Assembly (NCBI GenBank): GCA_029855985.1
Contig: JAGSHR010000279.1
Span: 1-8,951 of the forward strand
Direction of reading: 5' to 3'
Length of the DNA stretch: 8,951 nt
Source: Candidatus Njordarchaeota archaeon
GTDB lineage: Archaea; Thermoproteota; JANJXX01; Panguiarchaeales; Panguiarchaeaceae
This document shows, one piece after another, positions 1 through 5,243 of this stretch (position 1 is the first letter of the stretch; the number at the start of each line of letters is the position of its first letter). A program made the position numbers and the translations under genes. Under the pieces are notes generated by a model. The model saw only the letters and a program-made list of their open reading frames with translations. It ran no database searches and had not been told where the DNA came from.

Positions 1-306
1 ATGTTAAACATAACAATTAATGTAGCGTTTGCTCTTGCACCCCAAAATAGCTTCACCCCAATGGCCGAAAACGAAACAGCAACAACTGGTGATATCGCAA
101 AGGGTTACCAGTTCGTTGCAATGGCGCTCTCAACAGGTTTAGCAGCTATCGGAGCAGGAATAGCTGTGGGTTATGCGGGTTCATCTGCTATCGCAAGCAT
201 TACTGAAAAACCAGAACTATTCGGTAGGGCCATTATCATTGTGGGTCTTGCAGAGGGAATTGCAATCTATGGACTGCTAATATCGTTCCTTATCTGGATC
301 TCATAA
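1..306 (+). CDS. atpK: A-type ATP synthase proteolipid subunit K (c subunit)
   Basis: This is the membrane rotor subunit of the archaeal A-type ATP synthase; a ring of copies carries the ion through the membrane. The protein is 101 aa from the ATG at base 1. Residues about 37-61 form the first membrane helix with the glycine-rich packing motif GAGIAVG. Residues 76-100 form the second, with the ion-carrying glutamate at Glu85 in GLAEGIAIYG. It is a single-hairpin form. No glutamine is visible in helix 1 and Glu85 is followed by Gly, which weakly favours proton over sodium coupling (inference). The first 20 residues look like a short signal or targeting segment, and a second ATG at base 61 would remove them. 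The window edge hides whether the frame extends upstream. No other ATPase gene follows, so this is probably the last gene of its operon. Confidence 0.9.
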   Translation: MLNITINVAFALAPQNSFTPMAENETATTGDIAKGYQFVAMALSTGLAAIGAGIAVGYAGSSAIASITEKPELFGRAIIIVGLAEGIAIYGLLISFLIWIS

Positions 307-318
307 AAAAATAAAACA

Positions 319-350
319 TTATTTTCTTTCTTATTTCTTCATTTCATTTG
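319..350 (+). terminator. Pyrimidine-rich terminator after atpK
   Basis: Just after the atpK stop codon the + strand has several closely spaced T runs (ttattttctttcttatttc and following) without a stable hairpin. This is the usual form of an archaeal intrinsic terminator. It supports atpK being the end of its transcript. Confidence 0.5.
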
Positions 351-429
351 CAACTATGTGTTAATGCTTTTACGAATTCGTGTGAATACCATATATGAAT
401 TTACATTTAAAATGAGAGGTTGTAAGGTT

Positions 430-693
430 ATGAATAAAAATTACTCGAAAGAAAAGGAGTTAAATAAGAGGATTAATATCCGATTTGCTATTATATATTT
501 CGTAATTCTTGTTTCATTTCAACTATTAGTATTCATCTTAATTGCAATCTACGGTTTGAATATTGTAACCCTTCTCCTTGTCGTATTATCTACGACATTA
601 CTACCTGTTATATTGGGGTTTATATTGATTAAATATTTCAAAAAGAAGGTCAGCAGCGAATCAGTGGATCAAATACAAGGGACACATAACTAA
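430..693 (+). CDS. Small two-helix membrane protein, unknown function
   Basis: I do not recognise this gene. I chose the ATG at 430 because GAGGT at 416-420 lies 9 nt upstream; the same frame is open back to a GTG at 358, but that region has a promoter-like look (catttaaaat, atatat). The product is 87 aa: a charged, lysine-rich N-terminus (1-18), two hydrophobic helices (about 18-42 and 45-69) joined by a very short YGLN turn, then a KKK stretch and a hydrophilic tail. The positive charges flanking both helices suggest that both ends face the cytoplasm. Its last 44 bases overlap, tail to tail, the 3' end of the SWIM-domain gene on the other strand. It follows the atpK terminator, so it is probably transcribed separately. 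Confidence 0.6.
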   Translation: MNKNYSKEKELNKRINIRFAIIYFVILVSFQLLVFILIAIYGLNIVTLLLVVLSTTLLPVILGFILIKYFKKKVSSESVDQIQGTHN

Positions 694-1108
694 CATTCTC
701 AAAAATCACCTCTGGTAAAAAAATCCTCTTTCTAAAAGAAATCAGTGCATTATCTCCACTCATAAAAGCATATTCTGCCAAAAAAGAAATTAATACAGCA
801 ACAATATGATAACAAAAAAGTCTATCTCTAGTTCCTTGATTGTCTATCTTCTTTGCTAACACATTATACATAAAATCTTTGCAAGTGCAATTCGCAAGCA
901 ACTTTTCGCTAAAATCAAGAGAAACCAAATAGTCACCCTCGTCACCTACTACAATGTAGAAATACGAACCTCTATCGAAAACAAGATACTTTTTAACTCT
1001 TCTATTTTTTAAAGCCATAATAGCTTCGTCGTAAATCTCGGGATACTGACGTTTAATACGGTCTACAAATTCGAGAATAGAATATAAGAAATTCCTATCG
1101 GCCATCAT
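650..1108 (-). CDS. SWIM zinc-finger protein, SWS1/Shu2-like
   Basis: This 152-aa protein contains a SWIM zinc-finger: Cys74-x-Cys76, a 22-residue spacer, then Cys99-x-His101. The core continues as CYHIVA, giving CxHxxA with Ala104. From established knowledge, CxC...CxHxxA is the signature of the Shu2/SWS1 family, the SWIM subunits of the Shu complex that works with Rad51 paralogues in homologous recombination; archaeal relatives are known. Before the finger is a helical segment (about 5-36) and then beta strands (41-66) leading into it, a common SWIM layout. The C-terminus after residue 125 is hydrophobic and unassigned. A role with RadA or a RadA paralogue is inference; no such gene is in this window. 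Two adjacent ATGs (1108 and 1105) could start it. The 3' end overlaps the opposing membrane-peptide gene by 44 bases. Confidence 0.75.
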   Translation of the reverse strand: MMADRNFLYSILEFVDRIKRQYPEIYDEAIMALKNRRVKKYLVFDRGSYFYIVVGDEGDYLVSLDFSEKLLANCTCKDFMYNVLAKKIDNQGTRDRLFCYHIVAVLISFLAEYAFMSGDNALISFRKRIFLPEVIFENVSYVSLVFDPLIRC

Positions 1109-1144
1109 AGACTAACCTAACAATGAAGGATTACTTAATCCATA

Positions 1145-1175
1145 AAAGAATTAAAAATTTTAAAACAAAAACGAT
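1145..1175 (-). promoter_or_regulatory. AT-rich spacer: likely SWIM gene promoter and upstream terminator
   Basis: On the minus strand the 72-bp gap between the coiled-coil gene and the SWIM gene has T-rich runs (atcgtttttg, aatttttaatt) right after the coiled-coil gene's stop, suitable for termination. A TTTTAAAATTT box about 45 bp before the SWIM ATG resembles an archaeal TATA element. Both readings rest on base composition only. Confidence 0.35.
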
Positions 1176-1180
1176 AAAAT

Positions 1181-1684
1181 TCACTTATTTTGCCTCTGCT
1201 TAAATATAGACTTTAACTGTTCCAATAACTCCTGCCTTGGGTTCATAGGTGGCATTGGAGGAGGCAAAGGCCTCTGCTGCTGAACAGGTTGCTGAGCCGG
1301 AGGAGGCGACAACGGCTGAGACTGCTGAGGACTCGGCAAAGGCGGCCTAGACTGCTGAACCGGCTGAGGCGGAGGAGGCAAAGGCCTCTGCTGCTGAACA
1401 GGTGGTGATGGCAATGGTGCTTTGCTTGGTCTTGATGTGCCTCCGCTTATTCCACTCTCTAGTTCTTCTGCTTTTTGCTCTAACCGTGAGATAGCTTCAT
1501 GCATTTCTTGTACTAATAATATTGTTCTATTTACGACTTCTCTCATAAATAAGTCCATTTCCTCAAGCATGGATCTCAGTTCTAAATAGTTCTCTGTAGC
1601 TTGCTCGAGTTCTCTTTTTAGTATATCCCATTTTCTATTAATCGTATTAATGAGGTCTGATGCTTTACTTTGATCTTTACCCAA
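1181..1684 (-). CDS. Coiled-coil, Pro/Gln-rich protein of unknown function
   Basis: I do not recognise a family. The 167-aa product has three parts. Residues 8-78 are highly charged and helical, with heptad-like spacing typical of a coiled coil. Residues 83-148 are low-complexity Pro/Gln, with PVQQ(Q/S)RP recurring at 95, 108 and 133 and poly-proline runs such as PLPPPP. Residues 149-167 form a short amphipathic basic helix (RQELLEQLKSIFKQRQ). No signal peptide or membrane segment is visible, so it is probably cytoplasmic. The start is TTG at 1684, with GGTG 7 nt upstream; nearby ATGs are out of frame. The architecture suggests an oligomer displaying flexible poly-proline arms, as in scaffold or cytoskeleton-linked proteins, but that is inference. 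Base composition is clearly GC-richer than its neighbours because of the proline codons. Confidence 0.75.
   Translation of the reverse strand: MGKDQSKASDLINTINRKWDILKRELEQATENYLELRSMLEEMDLFMREVVNRTILLVQEMHEAISRLEQKAEELESGISGGTSRPSKAPLPSPPVQQQRPLPPPPQPVQQSRPPLPSPQQSQPLSPPPAQQPVQQQRPLPPPMPPMNPRQELLEQLKSIFKQRQNK
1257..1289. repeat. 33-bp direct repeat, copy 1
   Basis: This segment is identical over 33 bases to 1371-1403, 114 bp (38 codons) away, within the Pro/Gln-rich coding region. It encodes PVQQQRPLPPP (residues 133-143). Identity includes synonymous positions, so the copies arose recently or are kept alike by recombination. Confidence 0.9.
1371..1403. repeat. 33-bp direct repeat, copy 2
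   Basis: Exact second copy of the 33-base segment at 1257-1289. It encodes residues 95-105 of the coiled-coil/Pro-rich protein. A diverged third protein-level copy (PVQQSRPPLPSP) begins at residue 108. Confidence 0.9.
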
Positions 1685-1710
1685 ATTGATGCACCCATTT
1701 ACTTAACATG

Positions 1711-1733
1711 ATAATATTATTCAGTAATATTAT
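1711..1733. promoter_or_regulatory. Inverted repeat over the promoter of the coiled-coil gene
   Basis: A perfect 9-bp inverted repeat, ataatatta / taatattat, with a 5-nt spacer (ttcag). It lies 27-49 bp upstream of the TTG start of the coiled-coil gene and overlaps a minus-strand TATA-like sequence (tataatatt). It could be an operator for a dimeric regulator, but AT-only arms can also arise by chance. Confidence 0.35.
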
Positions 1734-1845
1734 ACAAGGGTTTAAAGAAATTTAAATAGATGCATATCTTAACAATAGTGAAATTCCTTCTCCAAATAAA
1801 TTGTTTAGTGAAATCAGTTATATAAGCTTTGCGTACACGGGTAAA

Positions 1846-2499
1846 CTAAAATGAGAATTCTTCCGCTTCCTCTATTACAACCCTATAGAACACTTCTTCT
1901 CCCGCAGGTGTTAATTCTTTAAGCAACTTGTATATTTCTTCACCGTGTTCTTTACCGTATTTCTTCGTTAGTTCCTCCAAGGGAGGTACAACCCTCTTTA
2001 TTTCGATTACATCACCCACCTTAGCGCCTAATATCCTAACAGCTGGATCGCTGATAAGTATTTTTGGTAACAACTCTTTTTTACCATTTGCATATCTCTG
2101 TACGACCTCTTTAGCCTCATTAGCTGGTAGAACCCTATGAATTGGAACCAAATAGTGATCAAATATATAAATTAAGGGGTTTCCCTTATGTATAAATTCA
2201 ATTCCAGCCTCTTTGCCTTCCTTTAGAGCACTTGTAGTAACTTTATCCACTGTTGCAACCATTATTTTATTGGCTTGAAACTCCTCAACTTCCTCAATAA
2301 TTGATCTGATATCTTGAACTGAGATAGACTCAATTGTGACAATAACAAATGCTTTTTCCTTACCATTTTTAGTGAATAATGCTTTCTTGTATTCATCAGT
2401 TTCCTCGATAATTTCTTCTAGCTTGAATCCTCTTCCCTTGGTCCAAATTTTATACACATTATCCCAAAGTTTATCCAACTCCCCCATTACGAGCACCAT
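1846..2499 (-). CDS. rpo5: Full-length RPB5-like RNA polymerase subunit (Rpo5/RpoH with N-terminal domain)
   Basis: RPB5/Rpo5 is a shared RNA polymerase subunit near downstream DNA. The C-terminal part is unmistakable: LVPIHRVL (117-124), LLPKI (143-147), SDPAVRILGAKVGDVIEI (150-167) and PAGEEVFYRVV (198-208) match archaeal RpoH and the RPB5 C-domain. Usual archaeal RpoH is only about 80 aa; this protein is 217 aa, close to human RPB5 (210). Residues 6-116 track the eukaryotic N-terminal jaw domain: an initial LW...RGF helix, a beta strand (AFVIVTI), helix IRSIIEEVEEF, strand KIMVATV, then a helix and a segment ending at FDHYLVP where eukaryotes have ITEHELVP. About 25 charged residues (171-196) are inserted between IKR and PAGE. 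The start is ATG 2499, probably leaderless; ATG 2487 with GGTG upstream is an alternative. No rpoB/rpoA lies nearby, so it could be a paralogue rather than the core subunit. Confidence 0.85.
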   Translation of the reverse strand: MVLVMGELDKLWDNVYKIWTKGRGFKLEEIIEETDEYKKALFTKNGKEKAFVIVTIESISVQDIRSIIEEVEEFQANKIMVATVDKVTTSALKEGKEAGIEFIHKGNPLIYIFDHYLVPIHRVLPANEAKEVVQRYANGKKELLPKILISDPAVRILGAKVGDVIEIKRVVPPLEELTKKYGKEHGEEIYKLLKELTPAGEEVFYRVVIEEAEEFSF

Positions 2500-2611
2500 T
2501 ATAAAGAAACATTTATCACATTATACCAAATAATTATTTTCCGGTTCAACTATTTAAAATAAATTTTATTCTAAAATTAACCAAGGTTAAATCAAGGTCA
2601 GGTCGGTAGGA
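2500..2611. promoter_or_regulatory. Divergent promoter region between RPB5-like and OST48-like genes
   Basis: This 112-bp spacer separates the starts of two oppositely transcribed genes. On the minus strand ggtataatg (about 2519-2527) lies one TATA-to-start distance before the RPB5-like ATG, consistent with a leaderless mRNA. On the plus strand tatttaaaat (2551-2560) would place a start site near 2580-2585. The plus-strand leader contains repeated aaggt/aggtc words (2583-2604), of which aggt at 2600-2603 lies 8 nt before the ATG and may serve as ribosome-binding site. Confidence 0.5.
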
Positions 2612-3895
2612 ATGAGTAAAAGCAAGCTTATGGCATACACGTTATTGCTATTCCTAATAACATCCAACATGGTTGCAATTTTAAATTCAATGCCTAACAA
2701 CAACTTAAACCCATTTCAAGAAGAAACTAAACTGAACGTAACGATAATAACGGGTAATAGCACTCTCGTATCCGAAACTGAATTAGATAACTTCAAGGGG
2801 TACCTAGAATCACTACCATGGATAAATCTAAAATTTTTAAGCGAGGTTAAATCTTACGATGACATAAGTTCATCAGATCTTATTGTCATGCTTGGAGTGT
2901 TAACATTTGAAAATATATCAGACTTCTTAACACAATTCGTACTTGAGGGAGGATCTCTTATAATCGCGCCACCTGCTGATAAATTTGAAGCATTCAATAA
3001 TTTTACTAAAATGTTTGGTGTTGAAGCCGTAGAAGCAGTAGCTACAGATAATTCGAGTTACTACGAGGTAAACACAACTGTTGAACTTGTTGATTCATGG
3101 GACACAAACACACCACTATTCAATGGAGTAACGAAAATAGTTTTACCATCAGGACACCCATTAAGGCTTCTAGAGAATCAAACATTTGAATCAGTTAGGT
3201 ACCCTATTTTATGGGGAATGAATACAACTGTTGCTGATAATTACAGAGGGGCTAATTTAACACTAGCGATAGCAATCGAAGCAATAACAACATCAAAAAT
3301 TGTAATCTTAGGTTCATATAGTTTGCTCACCGATGACTACATAAATATTGGAGATAACAGAATCTTCACACTAAACCTTGTTAGATGGATTGGAAACAAA
3401 TTCAATTTACTAAAGATAAAAAACGTCTTTGTTTCCCAAACAGAAGTGTTGAAAAATGAAAACCCAATTGTAACTGTGAACTTCACCATTACAAACATAT
3501 CTGATTACCCACAAAACGTCGATGCGAAGGTTTACATTGTTAGAGCCGGGGATAGCGCTCCGCTAATTGTAAAAAATGCAACTTATCTCGGAAACGGCAA
3601 ATACACGGTTACCCTTGACCTCTCGGACATTAGAACATCAATTGTCGAATTATGGATAATAGCCCACAAGAAATATATTGGTTATTACACATGGCCTGAA
3701 ATTGGAGACAAGCCTTTTGAGATCACAATCTATGAAAATAAGCCTTATTCGATAATTCCAGACCCCCTAACACTCGCATTATTCTTGTTAGTACCAATAA
3801 TCGGATTCTTTGTCGTGTTAATCAGAATGCTACCTAGGTACATAAAAGGGAGAAAGAAAGTTAATGAATGGGAACAAACAGAACAAAAATCCTAA
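2612..3895 (+). CDS. OST48/Wbp1-like oligosaccharyltransferase subunit
   Basis: In eukaryotes OST48 (DDOST/Wbp1) is a non-catalytic subunit of the complex that N-glycosylates proteins. This 427-aa protein has the same order of parts: N-terminal signal/anchor (6-27); a GIFT-like alpha/beta domain (41-260) with DLIVMLG (89-95), FVLEGGSLIIAPP (109-121), TPLFNGV (167-173) and KIVILGSYSLLTDD (229-242); then RIFTLNLVRWI (250-260), placed like the ALSRWV segment in human OST48. A beta-rich domain follows (265-375, GNGKYTVTLDL), then one membrane helix (384-407) and a short basic cytosolic tail. Human OST48 has about 456 residues. The bulk should lie outside the membrane, and it carries twelve N-x-S/T sequons. 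Other GIFT-fold proteins, such as GldG-like ABC accessories, are the main alternative, but the C-terminal half argues against them. It is divergent from the RPB5-like gene, and no STT3/AglB is in view. Confidence 0.72.
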   Translation: MSKSKLMAYTLLLFLITSNMVAILNSMPNNNLNPFQEETKLNVTIITGNSTLVSETELDNFKGYLESLPWINLKFLSEVKSYDDISSSDLIVMLGVLTFENISDFLTQFVLEGGSLIIAPPADKFEAFNNFTKMFGVEAVEAVATDNSSYYEVNTTVELVDSWDTNTPLFNGVTKIVLPSGHPLRLLENQTFESVRYPILWGMNTTVADNYRGANLTLAIAIEAITTSKIVILGSYSLLTDDYINIGDNRIFTLNLVRWIGNKFNLLKIKNVFVSQTEVLKNENPIVTVNFTITNISDYPQNVDAKVYIVRAGDSAPLIVKNATYLGNGKYTVTLDLSDIRTSIVELWIIAHKKYIGYYTWPEIGDKPFEITIYENKPYSIIPDPLTLALFLLVPIIGFFVVLIRMLPRYIKGRKKVNEWEQTEQKS

Positions 3896-3917
3896 AGCAT
3901 TAATTATTACCCAACCA

Positions 3918-3934
3918 TATTTTCTTTATTTTCC
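3918..3934 (+). terminator. T-rich terminator of the OST48-like gene
   Basis: About 23 bp after the stop of the OST48-like gene is a T-rich run (tattttctttattttcc). It reaches into the last codons of the convergent cutA gene on the other strand. It fits archaeal T-run termination. Confidence 0.45.
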
Positions 3935-4249
3935 TAAGTAATCAGTAAGCCACCTATAATAAGATTCACTTGATTCTGCATCCAAAAACAAAATCTCAGG
4001 GACACTATAGGGATGATTCTCCTGCAACCAAGTTGCTATCGCCAATTTCTTGGAACGTGAAGTTTTTATTATTAACAAGTATTCGTCATCCTCAACAACT
4101 TTTCCCTCCCAATAATAATTTGATTTCACCTTGGTATAACTAACACAAGCTGCCAACTTACCCTCAACGAGCCCCTTCGCTAACTTCTTTGCATCCTCTT
4201 CGCTGTTTACTGTTGTATAAATAACTAAAATTTCATTTTTTTCCTCCAT
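3926..4249 (-). CDS. cutA: CutA1 divalent-cation tolerance protein
   Basis: CutA1 is a small, very stable trimeric cytoplasmic protein widespread in all domains. It was linked to copper tolerance in bacteria, but its biochemical role remains unsettled. The 107-aa product matches the whole family: IYTTVNSEEDAKKLAKGLVE at the N-terminus (10-29), KLAACVS (31-37) with the conserved Cys35, YYWEGKV (45-51), EYLLIIKT (56-63), ENHPYSVPEI (77-86) and a C-terminal YYRWL. I chose ATG 4249 rather than the upstream in-frame starts (4264 and 4300). It gives the normal family N-terminus, and a TATA-like tttttatag on the minus strand (about 4273-4281) would start the transcript almost at this ATG. Its 3' end faces the OST48-like gene with a 30-bp gap. 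Confidence 0.93.
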   Translation of the reverse strand: MEEKNEILVIYTTVNSEEDAKKLAKGLVEGKLAACVSYTKVKSNYYWEGKVVEDDEYLLIIKTSRSKKLAIATWLQENHPYSVPEILFLDAESSESYYRWLTDYLGK

Positions 4250-4283
4250 AACGCAAAACCCCATATATAATCTATAAAAACAC

Positions 4284-4320
4284 ATTAAACAAAGAAACAA
4301 AGAATAAAATTTCTAGTTAT
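4284..4320 (-). terminator. T-rich terminator after tatD
   Basis: On the minus strand the bases just after the tatD stop read as repeated T runs (attttattctttgtttctttg) before the cutA promoter. This suggests tatD transcription ends here and cutA has its own promoter. Confidence 0.4.
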
Positions 4321-4334
4321 TTTTTTAGAATTAT

Positions 4335-5174
4335 CTATTTAATCTTAAAGAATTCACGAGCGTTTCTAGTTGTTTGATCAATAACTTCCTTTGGATCCAT
4401 CCCCTTTATAACCGCCACAACATAAGCAGAAATGAGAACATTCATAGGTTCATTGATCATATTAGGGAGCGGTGCTAGGACAGGAGAGTCCGTTTCCAGC
4501 ATTAATTGCTCTATTGGAACCGCCTTAACAAGGTTTATCTTCTGCTTATTCCTAAATGCTGTAGGAGGAACACTAAAATAGTAACCTGCTTGAACACCGC
4601 GTCGAACATACTTTACATTCCCTGAAAAAGCATGCATTAGGACCCTTTCCGCTCTTTTTCTAAGTAAAACCTCTATGGATTGTCTCCCAGCGCTCCTAGA
4701 GTGAATAACTAAGGGCTTATCTAATTCAAATGCCAAGTCAATAAAGAACTCAAATTTTTCTGTTTGCTTTTTCATTACATCAAAGCTATTGTTTGGAGGT
4801 TTAAAATCCAGTCCAACCTCTCCAATCCCAACTATTTTATCAATATTTTCTCTGATAAACTGCTCTACTTCCCCTAGATCCTCGTCAATTAAGGGATGAC
4901 TCCCAGTAACAATATATATCCAATCATGATATTCCTCATACAGCCTGAGAGCCCTCAATCTCTCCTCGTTTGATAACGGAACAGTAACCATTTTTACTCT
5001 ATTCTCAATCGCCCTCCCAATAACCTCTTTTCTCTTTTCTTCACTATACATATCAGAGTCAACATGACAGTGTACATCAAACACAATATTATAATTTATG
5101 GTCCTCATCTTTTCGAGAAGATACTCCAAGTCTCCCCTGCTTTCAAGTTTAATTATCGGCTGACTACTCGACAA
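4335..5174 (-). CDS. tatD: TatD-family metal-dependent hydrolase/DNase
   Basis: TatD proteins are TIM-barrel metal-dependent hydrolases; characterised members are DNases, and some act in DNA repair or degradation. All expected metal-site motifs are present: VHCHVD (His35, His37), GIGEVGLDF (Glu119), VIHSRSAG (His158), LMHAFSGN (His181) and LETDSP (Asp229). GSHP near 91-94 and NEPMNV near 241 are also family-typical. The product is 279 aa from the TTG at 5174, slightly long for the family because of about 22 extra N-terminal residues. ATG 5108 would give a standard N-terminus just before the first histidine motif but lacks a well-placed Shine-Dalgarno. A minus-strand aatttttacc box near 5215-5224 favours the upstream start (TTG 5174 or GTG 5183). 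The native substrate cannot be told from sequence. Confidence 0.9.
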   Translation of the reverse strand: MSSSQPIIKLESRGDLEYLLEKMRTINYNIVFDVHCHVDSDMYSEEKRKEVIGRAIENRVKMVTVPLSNEERLRALRLYEEYHDWIYIVTGSHPLIDEDLGEVEQFIRENIDKIVGIGEVGLDFKPPNNSFDVMKKQTEKFEFFIDLAFELDKPLVIHSRSAGRQSIEVLLRKRAERVLMHAFSGNVKYVRRGVQAGYYFSVPPTAFRNKQKINLVKAVPIEQLMLETDSPVLAPLPNMINEPMNVLISAYVVAVIKGMDPKEVIDQTTRNAREFFKIK

Positions 5175-5243
5175 ATCTTGTCACACTCTCTAGTAGTTTT
5201 TCACTGAGAAACCAAGGTAAAAATTAGAGTGAGAGTTGAATTT

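Noticed and set aside
358..429. N-terminal extension of the small membrane protein from GTG 358
   Set aside because: The stretch looks like promoter and leader, and a Shine-Dalgarno is correctly placed for ATG 430.
1257..1403. Possible CRISPR-like or minisatellite array
   Set aside because: There are only two exact copies, they stay in frame within a coding region, and no regular spacers are present.
1685..1845. Possible small RNA gene in the gap between the RPB5-like and coiled-coil genes
   Set aside because: No cloverleaf, C/D box pair or stable GC-rich stem is visible; the segment is AT-rich promoter/terminator-like sequence with a short palindrome.
2152..2499. N-terminal part of the RPB5-like protein as an active Mrr/restriction-type nuclease
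   Set aside because: The fold may be related, but I see no clear D...E-x-K catalytic set, and the length and junction fit the RPB5 jaw better.
1928..2533. Open frames on the + strand antisense to the RPB5-like gene (1928-2140 and 2336-2533)
   Set aside because: They are low-complexity Ser/Leu-rich shadows of a strongly conserved gene on the other strand and have no family features.
4250..4300. N-terminal extension of CutA
   Set aside because: The extra 17 residues are not part of the CutA family and overlap a TATA-like element.
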